Of a stretch of 64,000 nucleotides of DNA, positions 1 to 10,617 are shown piece after piece (the stretch's first letter is position 1; each line of letters opens with the position of its first letter). Origin of the DNA: Amylostereum areolatum (Eukaryota > Basidiomycota > Agaricomycetes > Russulales > Stereaceae); contig SAXG01000015.1 in the NCBI GenBank assembly GCA_012932865.1, forward strand, positions 682,001-746,000, written 5' to 3'. Below the pieces are notes generated by a model. It had not been told where the DNA came from and made no database searches. It saw nothing but the letters and a program-made list of their open reading frames with translations. Position numbers and translations under genes: made by a program.

Positions 1-629
1 CGACGCTTGTCAACGTTGTCTCTATATGCTTGAAATGCATATTCACCCCAATGTTGCCGTTGAGAGCGCCATTCAGACTACGGCTGTTGAAGATCGGGTA
101 GGGTAAGGAGATAGGTAAAAGTCGGGCAGAGTCATGAACTTGCCTGAAGACTGCGCCCCAATATGTCGTGGAAAGACCAAAGCAGTACATGGACAGGGAA
201 AGTCCGACGAGGCCAGTCAAGACCACCGGTTTTCGACCAACGACATCCGATATACGACTCCAGTGAAGCACGGTGAGAGCTTGGGTAGCGAAGAATACGG
301 ATTGCTACACGATGAGAATGAACATAAAGATCTGGCAGCAAGCAGTCGGTGTATACCATCACTCCCACGTAATAGCCCACCCTGCTCTCGTCACCGTTCG
401 TAATGCCGGTATGACGAACAAACTGGGTTCGGCTTTAAGCGATAGCGAGGGTGTAAGAGCTGTAGGGACGTACATCTGGTGCAAAAGGGTAAACGACCTG
501 GGAAGTCAAGGGTTCGGCGAGCTGGAGAATGAGAAGGAGGTAGATTTGACGCCATGGAATAGGCGAAGGCTTTTTAGAGGACGGCTGAGGAAGGAGAGGG
601 GTTTCTTCGTCGGTTGTCGTGACAGTCAT
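1..629 (-). CDS. MFS transporter, ZIFL-like (5' part, cut by window edge)
   Basis: N-terminal part of a major facilitator transporter; the rest lies outside the window. Exons on the minus strand are about 475-629, 357-423, 144-304 and 47-83, with a further intron running off the edge. The start at 629 gives a short cytosolic leader with a TPLLP motif, a first membrane helix (LLLILQLAEPLTSQVVYPF) and, in exon 3, the MFS loop motif SRISDVVGRKPV. The protein closely matches the transporter at 6997-8871: intron positions agree and the third coding exon is 161 nt in both. The intron at 84-143 begins GCAAGT, so it is a GC-AG intron, while the paralogue has a GT donor there. Family knowledge: ZIFL/YCR023C-type DHA1 carriers, mostly proton antiporters of the plasma or vacuolar membrane. 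The substrate is unknown. Confidence 0.85.
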
Positions 630-1171
630 GAGGACGTAGTACAAGTACAAGAGGACGAGAAACGTACGGGGGTGCGAACGAGTTGAAGGCTGACTGACCT
701 CGGTTTTGACGTGCAAAGCTTGAAGAAGAATGGCCTGTTTAGGCGCCATCTCCGGAGATTCATGTCGCTATTCCTCTCGCATCTGATCCGAGCAGCAAGC
801 GCCGTCGGCAGCCCTGTCCGATCATCCCTCCCTGCCATATTCTCGACGCTGAGTCGGACTCGACAGAAGAACTTGGACCACCACCACGACCACGACGACT
901 GGGACAAACAAGTGCTATTTCCACGCTTTTCTCTTCTTTTTGTGTGCGCGTCTGGCCTCAAGGCCTCAAAGCACGGCGCCCGGTGGGCCAAGGGCTTCCT
1001 TTCTTACACCTTTTGTCTCCACGCTTTGGTCTAAATGCCCTAGGTTCTCAGTATAAAGCGGCAGCTACCTACATCGAGGGAGGGTCAGGCGCACATCGAA
1101 CGACCCCATCGTTCTTCTCAACCCCCTTTTCCCGAGCACGCCAACGCGTTCAAGCCGCCTCTCGAACTACT

Positions 1172-2033
1172 ATGGTGTCTGATGCGCCGCCTGGATTGAC
1201 TTGGAACGCACGCAACGTCCCTCGCCACTCAGTCACTCTCCCTCTGTCCTCGCGGACGACGCGCCCTTTTGACTTTGCCAACCCTGAAGTTACCTCGACG
1301 AACTCAATCATATACGATGCTTCCCGGAACGCTGAACCGGTACCCATTCATTCACCCTCGACCCTTACTTCTTCGCCCTCGACCCATGATGTGAGTCTTT
1401 CCGCTTCGTGCAAACAACCAGTTGTTCAACGCGTCTAATCAGAATCAGAAAGCACCATCCCTCACCCTCGACCTCTGCCTTCGCGATTCACCACCCGAGT
1501 GGGAGGTGCTGCCACTTCCATCATGGCCTAACTCTCATCACGACTTAAACACGGGGGGTAGTGACCGACCTCAACAATCCACTGCAGCTTCTGGACCCCC
1601 TCCCCCTATTACCGTCGATCTGGATGATGATGTGGAGATGTGCGACGATTGGCCGTCTGCGGAAGAAATGGATATCATCGAAGCCACCTTTCCTACATCC
1701 CCGCCATATCCTCCTCCCGACCCCGAAGTCGAACGCCTCGTGCGCTTCGGAATGCATTCCCATTTCCCTCTCACCGTGTCCTGCCTCAACCCCTTGCGTA
1801 ACCTACCGCAAGACTCTCCTTGGCGTAGTCTATTCGCAATTCAAGAACGAGTTGATGTTGACTGGAATGATCGGTGTTCCGAAAGGTATCGTCAAAGGCC
1901 CTGTTCAAACAGACGACGGTCGTGCGTGCTCTTTCTTGCTCCAGTTTTCATCTCGTATTGACCAAGGCTGATAGGGAATGTGACTGGGCACGTAGAGTAT
2001 CCCATTGCGCCGACTGCAGACGAGATTCCCTAG
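1172..2033 (+). CDS. hypothetical protein, multi-exon
   Basis: No family recognised. The start at 1172 follows a TATA-like TATAAA near 1052. Proposed exons: 1172-1390, 1443 to about 1739 or 1775, 1813-1921 and 1975-2033. The intron 1391-1442 has a GTGAGT donor. The second intron ends at 1812; either GTGCGC at 1740 (73 bp) or GTGTCC at 1776 (37 bp) restores the same downstream frame. The intron 1922-1974 (GTGCGT...ATAG) joins DDG-R to a last exon ending at TAG 2031-2033. The N-terminal half is Pro/Ser/Thr-rich with an acidic patch (DLDDDVEMCDDW). The C-terminal part (LLGVVYSQFKNELMLTGMIG) looks folded. The gene converges with urease, whose stop is 164 bp away. The exon-intron reading is reasonable; the function is unknown. 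Confidence 0.55.
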
Positions 2034-2196
2034 TGAAACGCTTGCTCACGGAGCAGTTTTCGAAACGACTGAATGCATCGTTCTGGTGATGATCCGACCG
2101 AGCGTATACCTTTTGTACATTCTCAACACTACTATGTATACAATACACATATGGATATCCACTACTACCGCGCAAGCCCCTTCTGACTGACAGATA

Positions 2197-5100
2197 TCAA
2201 AATAAATTGTAAACCCTGGTGAGCGGTAATCTCTCCGCCGGCGCAACATCTGCGAGCTCCCCGTCCGCACGAACTTCATAGTTCTCGGGGTCTACTTGCA
2301 TCTTCGGCGTGGCATCGTTCAGCTTCATGTCCTTTTTCGTCACGCGCCTACATCCCCTTACGGCCTCGACACGCTTCGATAGCCCGTACGACGCTATGGT
2401 TCCTGACTCTATAGATACCTGGGAAGCGAAGGCGACGGAGTTGAGGGCAGCGGAGGCAGGGTACGAGCCCCACATCGGCCTTCCAAAGAACGGCTGCACC
2501 GTCGGAATCGACGCGTTCGCGTCACCCATCTATGACAAACGCCGTGTCAGGGTACAACCAGTAAGTTACGCTATATGCAGCGGGCACGTACTTGACTCCA
2601 CACAATGACGCCCGACTTAAGGACCATATCCGGCTTGACGCCAAAGCTCTCGGGCTTCCAAATTACCAGATCGGCAAGGGTTCCAACCGCGATATGGCCA
2701 ACAAGATGGCTGATCCCATGGGTTATTGCACTAATGGCATTGTCAGGGAAATAGGGGGCTGAGACTGTAGCTAAAACAACGCACGGGTTGATGGTGTACT
2801 TTGCCAAGTATCGCTTCACACGACCGTTATCGTAGCCATCATGATCCCCAAGAGTCGTGAGAGGCCCCTTGAACTCGCGCATTTTGCTCGCAGTGCGCCA
2901 GGTGCGACTGATAACCTCGCCTACGCGGCCCATAGCCTGTGCGTCAGAACTAATCATAGAGATGGCGCCAATGTCGTGCAGGACATCCTCCGCTGCAATG
3001 GTCTCCTCGCGAATACGAGACTCTGCGAATTTGAGATCTTCGATTATCGAACGGTCGAGATGGTGGCAGACCATGAGCATCTACATGGCAGTCAGGTGCG
3101 TCTATCGGCGAACGGGCCCGAGTGGCGGCTCACTGACATCGAGATGTTCATCTACAGTGTTTTTTGTGAATGGTCGAGTAGGATTTGTCGACGAAGGCAG
3201 AACGTTGTCGAGGCCGCACACGACAATGATATCAGGCGCATGGCCGCCGCCTGGACAACATATCAATTGTATGAGGTGCAACCCACAATGATGGTATTTA
3301 CCTGCTCCTTCGGTATGGTAGGTGTGTATCGTGCGATCGCCAATGGCAGCGATGGTTGCTGTAGAATCAGGTTGAGAGATGTCGAAACTGAAAGATGGCA
3401 CAAACCTACATTCCACAAAGCCTGATTCGTTGAGAGTGTCGGTGTGGATGTTCACCTACCACAAGCATTTAGAACCAGGCATACGATGAATCAGACCACA
3501 CAAATACCTGGACGTCATATTTGTCGCCAATATTGAGACAGTTCACAATAGCAGCTGGCGTAGTGCCCCAGTCTTCATGTAGTTTCAGCCCGCCCGCCCC
3601 AGCCTTGACGATATCCTCGAGGCCTTTTGGTCCAGCGTCGTTGCCTTTTCCGGTGAACATGAAGTTCATTGGCAGGCCATCCGTGGCGGCAAACATATGT
3701 TTCATGGCAAAAGGACTCGGCGTGCACGTCGTTGCATTCGTCCCAGCAGTCGGTCCAGTGCCGCCCCCGATCATCGTTGTGGTCCCAACAGCAAGAGCTT
3801 CGTTGACTTGGGTGGGACTGATGAAGTGAACGTGGGCGTCGATTGCGCCTGCTGTGACGATGAGCTTTTCGCCCGCGATGACTTCTGTATTCGACCCGAT
3901 AACGAGGGAGGGGTCTACACCCTCCATGATGTCTGGGTTGCCTGCTTTTCCGATACCGACGATAATACCTTCTTTGATGCCTATATCTGCCTGATAGGAT
4001 TCATTCAGAAACGTCTTGAGAGTGAAACATGCCTCGCGAACCTTGTAGATGCCTGACCAGTCCAATATGAGAGCATTTGTGATGACGAGATCCAAGACCT
4101 CGACAGCAGACCTGTCCGTGGCTTGGCCCATGCCTTCACGGATTGATTTACCTGTGCCCCGTTAGTAGTGAGAGTGCAGAACAACTATGGACTTCACCTC
4201 CTCCAAACTTGACTTCATCGCCGTATACGGTCTATGTGACATGAGGACGACGGGGGGATATGAGAAGGAGGGACGCACCGTGTCTCGTTCCACGACCACC
4301 CAAAGGGAAGAATCTCCTAGTCGAACTTTGTCCCCAACGGTTGGGCCGAACATGGAGATATATGCTTCCCTTCCGATATCGGTGTCCTCGTTGACTTCTA
4401 ACGCACCGGGCTCGGGAGTATGCGCAAACCCCTTTTGCATCAAATTACGGACGATGTCGTCAATCCTTGAAGGATCCACAAGTCCAGTGGCAAGGCCATT
4501 CCCTCCTGAGATAATCTTGTGTCCAGCGATAGAGCATAGTGTGACGGGCTTGGTGTCGCCAGGTTCAAACCGAACGGCGGTGCCGGCAGCGATGTCCAAA
4601 CGTTTTCCATACGACTTGGCGCGGTCGAAATCCAAAGCAGAGTTAGTTTCAACAAAGTGATAGTGAGAGCCAATCTAGGAGATGAGTTTGAGTCAAGCTA
4701 CAGGAATTAGATATAATGACACGTAATACCTGGATAGGACGGTCACCTTTGTTCGTGACTCGGATACGAACGCGTTGTCGGCCATGATTGAGTGTTATCC
4801 GGCCTTCGGCGATAACGATTGCTCCAGGAAGCTTTTCGCGGGCGTATTCAGAAGGGTCGATGATGGGAAAGAGGTCGTTGGAAGGAACGGGGAGGAATGA
4901 TCCATAAAGCGCCGCCTCTAGGTCTCCGTCTTCAGTTGATACCGGGTCATGGACAGTGACTAGAAATACGCTGGAACCGATGAGTGGTGGCTACGTAGTT
5001 AGGAAACGCAGAGCCCATTACCCGTCCTCGAACGTTCCCTCAACTTGTATTTGATGGAGCAAGTTGGGCACCGAGGGAAGTACGTGCCGTCGTCCAAGAA

Positions 5101-5339
5101 TCGTTTTCCCATGTTGCATCAGTTGAGATACTGAATGGGTACCATCGCGTATGCGTTCTTGAAGCTGAGCAGCTATGAGCGCGGTGGCTTCGGTCTGATT
5201 GAGCTTGAGGCCGCGTGCGAGCCGCTTCTGGGCGAGGAAGCCAATCTAGGTCGTTGATTAGTCCAGGTCGAATATGGTCCAGGAAATAGAACACTTGGTG
5301 AAGGAGGACTTTGTCCTGCTCTCGCGGGAGGATCTTCAT
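2197..5339 (-). CDS. URE1: urease (single-chain fungal type), complete
   Basis: Hydrolyses urea to ammonia and carbamate in the cytosol with two Ni(II) ions. Thirteen exons join to 838 codons plus stop, the normal length for fungal ureases that fuse the bacterial gamma, beta and alpha chains: 5295-5339, 5022-5245, 4730-4970, 4279-4674, 4198-4231, 4042-4151, 3508-3990, 3410-3455, 3302-3358, 3138-3250, 2785-3080, 2592-2730, 2197-2529. The start [15 protein letters not shown] is the conserved gamma N-terminus. The nickel and active-site motifs are intact: HVHFISP, the carbamylated-lysine segment [32 protein letters not shown] and the catalytic MVCHHLD flap. The chain ends in an aromatic pair, as usual. 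The proposed intron 3991-4041 is 51 nt with no in-frame stop, so retention would add 17 residues. No frameshift was seen. No accessory gene (UreD, F, G) is in the window. Confidence 0.97.
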
Positions 5340-6021
5340 TGGGGGCTGGCGAAGCGGTGGACCACAGGCAGAGATAACCAGCAACTCAAAGTGAGGCCAA
5401 GCGGAGAAGTTGAGCAGATAAGATAAGATAGTAAGTGGCGAATTTACAATGATAAGTAAAATGATGCCCGTCTCGTTCCTCTGATCCCGACCAACTTTTG
5501 CTTCTTGTCTGATGCCAGCTCTCTCAGGTCCTATTCCACTTTGCCTCGCGAACCATTGGATATGGGGGACCTCTCCTTGTATACTTATGCTGGCACAAAC
5601 ACGCGGGGGGCTGGCGCCTTTCCCTTGCTGAGATGCACTACACACCAGCAGCAGCTACGATTGTGGAACGCGTACGCCTACGTATGGTACGCGGGCGACC
5701 AGCTACCAAGTAACTGCGACCGTATCGCAGGGATCCATTGATCAGCTTACGTGCTATACAATTGATGCACCGTAGCAGCCGTCTCCTTAAAGATGCGACT
5801 AAGTAGTACCCCAGGCCCTTGTCGCCTTCAGGGTTTTCCGTTTGTTCTACTTAACCCTTCCAACAGTCGCCCTTCACCTTGTCCCCGCTTGTCGATCTTC
5901 CTCTTGACACTCGACATCTTTATTCCTTCCGTTCACCCATCAGACTTTACTTTCAACCTTCACGTTTCAAGCTTTCAATCTTCGAGCTTCACACACCACA
6001 GTGATACTCACGTCACTGGCC
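5340..6021. promoter_or_regulatory. divergent intergenic region, urease and unknown gene
   Basis: 682 bp between the urease start (minus) and the start of the 6022 gene (plus), so it should hold both promoters. A pyrimidine-rich stretch from about 5860 to 6000 lies just before the plus-strand ATG, as is common before fungal start codons. Open frames here are short and look fortuitous. No specific operator was recognised. Confidence 0.4.
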
Positions 6022-6884
6022 ATGGCATTCCATCAACCCCTACCTGCACCGCAAACACCGTCATTGAAGCAGAACACATCCTACCGTACCCTGCCTTGCA
6101 CATCTTACTCACCCCCCAATCTTTCCCATCCCCAAACATCCCACCATCCCTCCTTTCACCGACCTCACGGTCCCAAGCCACGCTGCTCGACGACCGGCCG
6201 TGCCTTGGCTCGTTGGCTACCTCCTCCATCGCGCCACCAACCTCCCACGCAATCCATGGACATTTCTCCCGCGACTCCGACACCAGCATCCCAGCGAGGT
6301 ACATCGCCCAGGACTTTGTATCCCAAGTCGAAGACCAAGCCCGATCTTTACCGCATCGCCATCAAGGGACACATGCGCACGACCGTAGCTGGCCAAAAGA
6401 TCCTGTACATGGGCCCACGCCTCGCCGTCTCGTTGTTGACCGCAACTCGTGAGCTGGAGCTCTTGATTGCGGAAGACACCATAACGGCTGACGAATCGTT
6501 CCTGCGTTCTCTGTGCGTCTCGTGGTTATTTCTCCATTGATTCATCGCTGACCCCCAGCTATAGTGAACAACAAAACCTTTGATCCTCGCAACGCCCCGC
6601 GACTCATCCGCGTAGGTGAAATATGGCCTCTGGTATGTTCATTCCTCCATACTGTTGTTTCCCTTGCCTGATACTGGAATCAGCTCTGCCTCGCTTCCCG
6701 TCACAATTTCCTCCCCTTTATCCGTCTGGTATCTTTAGCAGCGTACTGTAATTGCGCAACTGTATTCTTTTCGTCTACTGATCGTCAGGATCAAATTGTA
6801 TCTTTTCTGCTGGCTTCATGGAATATGTACTACATACCCCCTATGAACAAACTACTTATATTGGATGCTCGAAGTCATTCTTAA
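6022..6884 (+). CDS. hypothetical protein
   Basis: Not recognised. The start at 6022 follows a pyrimidine-rich leader. The first ~90 residues are Pro/Ser/Thr/His-rich and probably disordered. A well-behaved region follows, containing KPDLYRIAIKGHMRTTVAG, a hydrophobic helix and LELLIAEDTITADESFLR. Exon 1 ends near 6505-6513. The next exon (about 6559 or 6565 to 6632) reads NNKTFDPRNAPRLIRVGEIW, which is clearly coding, but it fits only if a weak donor at 6506 is used. An intron 6633-6683 (GTATGT...CAG) leads to a last exon ending at 6884. That exon reads less like protein, so the 3' end is uncertain. Divergent from urease. Confidence 0.5.
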
Positions 6885-6996
6885 GTGCGACCAGTCTCGG
6901 AGATAGGGACGTATCAATCGTAACCGAAGAGTAGTTGAGGGGTTTGTTTGCACGTTCGTCTTCTCGTCGACATCGCCAGTTCCCCGTCACTAAATT

Positions 6997-8871
6997 ATGG
7001 CGGATTCCACTCTCACACCTCCCCGTGAACACGTTGATGAACTACTGGCAAACGAGGCGACCCCTTTGATCGGAGAAAGGCGTGCGCCAGAGCCGCGCAA
7101 GGTCACGCCCCTGCCATATGGGCAAATCACCATCCTCCTCTTGCTGCAGCTTTCAGAACCGGTTGCATCGCAATCTATCTTGCCTTACATCAACCAGGTG
7201 CGTTAATCCTCTCGTCGTCTTCTAGACATATCTCAAACGCCAGAATTGTAGCTCGTCAGTGAACTCGATATCACAGGAGGCGATGAGCGTAAGGTTGGGT
7301 ATTATGCTGGCCTGATAGTACGTGTCTTTCTAGTCCGAAACTCCTCTTCCCAACATACCTTTTTCAGGAATCTCTCTATTTTGCAGCAGAGGCCGTCACA
7401 ATCTTACAATGGAGCAGGTTGTCTGACAGGGTGGGCAGGAAACCTGTCTTGCTCATCGGGACCTTTGGCTTGATCGTATCCATGCTCTTCTTCGGGCTCT
7501 CGAAAACTTTCTGGACTTTGGTGATCAGGTCTGCCCACTTGTTCATCGTGTTTATATCTCTCTGACCATCACCGTATAGTCGATGTGTCGCCGGAGCGCT
7601 GAATGGAAATATTGGCGTGGTAAGAACTACTTGTGACCCACTTCCTGCCCCAGCTCTATATCACCCCTTAGATGAAAGCAAGTCTTGCTGAACTCACGGA
7701 TAAAACAAACCGTGCTCAAGGCTTCTCTCTCATGCCGGTTATGTGGGCCAGTGGCGCAACCATCGGGTGAGTCATTCCCGTACTCACGTTGGAATCATGT
7801 TGTGACATCGGCCAAGCCCATTCATCGGCGGCGTTTTCTCTCGCCCCCACGATCGCTTCCCCAACATCTTTCAAAATCCATTCTGGGAGGAGTATCCTTA
7901 CTTCCTGCCTTGCGTCGTGGCTGCCGCCTTCACCTCGATTGCATTTGTGCTTGTGGCCTTGTTCTTGAAAGAGGTGCGCATCATCGCAGCTATCGTCTTT
8001 CACGTTTGTGTCAACGCTCTGTTTAGACCGTCCATGGCCGTTCCAGAATTGAAGGTTCCAATAAAAATTCACCTCGACACGACGAAGAAATCCCGTCCGA
8101 TATTCTTGCCGATGCATCCCCTATATCTCCCGTCACCAACGTCCCAGAGAAAACCGAACCGTTAAACGCAATACTCACAAGACCCGTCTTACTTGCCGTG
8201 TCCAACTACGCAATGCTTGCATTGCTAGATATAGCCTTTGCGTGCATGGCACCGTTGTTCTATTCGACGCCCATCGCTCTCGGTGGCCTCGGTCTTTCCC
8301 CTGCTTCCATAGGTCTCTTCATGGGCGCGTGGGGCGTCGTCAATGGCCTTTTCCAATATTTTTTCTTCGCTAAAATTGTTCAGCGGATCGGCACCAGACG
8401 CGTCTTGTTCATAGGCATGGCAATGTTCATCCCTCTCTTTCTGTGGTTTCCCTGTGCAAACCAGATCGCGCGTCATCATGGCCTCACAACGCCCGTGTGG
8501 ATAGCCATGGGGGTTCAGCTCATGTCTATGGTGATCATGGATTGTGCATACGGTACAGAGACACGTCTTGTTAGATTGGCAACTTGGCTAACGTCTAACT
8601 TGGTATTGCAGGATGCACTTTCATTTACGTTACCACGGCATCCCCCAGCAAGCGCCTTCTGGGAGCCACCAATGGGATAGCGCAAACTGTGACTTCCATC
8701 ATGCGTGCCATCGGTCCATGGATGGCCACATCTTTGTTCGCCTTTTCGTTGGACAAAAACATCGTGGGCGGAAACGGTGTCTATATCTTCCTCATACTGC
8801 TCTCCGTGAGCTCCTTGTGGTTGGTAACGAAACTTCCTGAAGAACCGTGGAGCTTCGACGAGGAGGAGTAG
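6997..8871 (+). CDS. MFS transporter, ZIFL-like, complete
   Basis: Twelve-helix major facilitator carrier of about 501 residues. Exons: 6997-7197, 7252-7317, 7368-7528, 7580-7619, 7672-7766, 7817-7973, 8027-8552, 8612-8871; every junction is GT-AG and keeps frame. Features in order: an acidic leader ending ATPLIGERR, helix 1 (ITILLLLQLSEPVASQSILP), the loop 2-3 signature WSRLSDRVGRKPVL, GALNGNIGV in helix 4, a charged central loop (about residues 260-300), then helices 7-12 and an acidic C-terminus (EEPWSFDEEE). It is a paralogue of the truncated gene at 1-629. The pair lies on either side of urease, facing outward from it, consistent with an old segmental duplication. The family (YCR023C, plant ZIFL1) exports organic compounds or metals by proton antiport; the substrate here is not evident. 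Confidence 0.92.
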
Positions 8872-10617
8872 CGGGTCGGAACCAGGCGTCAGGCGGCGAG
8901 CCGTAACGTACGTTCGTGCAACAGCTACATCGTCCTGAATGAATGCCCTTTTGTGTTGCAGCCATATCCTCCACGGATGCCTGTTAAGATCCCAGATTAA
9001 CTGCTTTTATGCCTACACTTCGTCTGCAGCGAACATTCACGTCGTCCGCCAGATCGTGCGTTCCCCGCCTGACCGTACAGATCGTGGGTATATCCAAATT
9101 CGTCTGGATCACATCCAACGTCGTCAGGAAGACGTCCGTGGCTGATACTTATAGGTTTGGTATTGGTTCCAATTTCTCCTGGGATTGTTTGTGATGTCCG
9201 GCGCATCGTGGAGTCCGCTTTACTCTCACTCCATGGAGAGAACCCACGGAACTTGCGTGCTTCACCCGTGACATCATCTTCCACCCCGTGGCTAGGACTG
9301 GTGGGAAGGAAGCAGGATACATGAAGTATGCCATGGGAAATATCAGCCCCCCTGTGGTAGGTTCCCGTATTGTGTCGGTGCCGTACTTTCTCTGACAACA
9401 AACATGGCGGATATCTCGTCTAGGCTCGCCCATCAGATCCCATGACACCTTGCTATAATTAACATGAGAAGTACGCGGCAGCTACGCCATACCTATGTGC
9501 TGAAAATAGCCTCCAAACATAGACAACATAAAAATATAAATGCTGGCCCCGGCACTCAGCCTGTCTCTGGAACGATAAAACAGAGGTCCGTGATCGACTC
9601 GTTGTCTAACTTCATCCCTTTGAGCAACCTCCAGACACCTACCTCCCTATCTGCACGATCTTCATCTCCGTCCGTTGTGTGCGTCCCTCACGAAGGTCGC
9701 CACCAATCTGTACGTTATGGACTTCCTATCTCATCACACCTTGAGGTAAAGAACCAGCCTTTTGTGAAGTTCGAAGACAACACGGCGCGTGCACTTGGTG
9801 GATTAGGGCACGCACAACCAACAGGAATCGTCTGTCGTCGTTGAAGCCCGCTATCCGCCGAAAAGGTGGGGAGTTTCGCATCATTCGTTGCCCACTTCTC
9901 GTCGTCCTTCCGCTCCCCGCCGACGTACGCAGGGTCAGCAGCTCACTCGTCGTATATTTAGTGCTTTTTGACCTCTGTCGGGGTGCAATTGGACGGTGTT
10001 ATGGGCGCCTTTCCATGGAATGGCCGCGAAGAATCGGATCAGGGCGAGTTGAGATGCGCGAGCCGCATGGTCTGCACCCGTTATTTGCCTTGAAGGCGTT
10101 GTCTGTGTCCAAAGTGGACTTCACGGGGGATCAAGCGGATTGCTCGTCTTCGCAAGTCCCGAGGCTCGGGGGACGTCGATTAGAGGAGGGTGCGTAATTT
10201 CTTCATGATTTATTAGGATTGTGCTGCCGAACAGTTGATTGTTTCAGAACGTATCGCGTTTTCTCGCGATGGTTTTTCTTCACTAGTACCATGTAAGCGA
10301 TGCGAGCGTTTTATCAGCCGCAAGTCCCCATCTCAATTTCCCACATGCACGTCATAAGACATCGAGTCACATCATAGCCATGCTTAGTAGTGAACTTGCC
10401 CATCGGACGAGGGCGGGGACCCTCCCCGCAGGCATTCGGCTGCGAAGTCATCCGATGCATTCTCACATCGACTTCTTTTCTACTTCTGTTGGAGAAATGT
10501 GGATTGCCGCTGACGTTCTAGGATGAGCTGTTTTCCCCACCTTTTGTGGTATAAAGGTTTCGATGATCCACCAACAAGTCAGCCAAGGTGTCCAAATATC
10601 CCACCCGTCGTTCTACG
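8872..10617. other. long intergenic region, no convincing gene
   Basis: 1.75 kb with only short, overlapping open frames lacking splice support, protein-like composition or recognisable motifs. The right end is the oxalate decarboxylase promoter, with a TATAAAG box at 10550-10556, about 62 bp before the ATG. A weakly expressed or lineage-specific short gene cannot be excluded between about 9464 and 10197, where plus-strand frames are longest. Confidence 0.5.
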
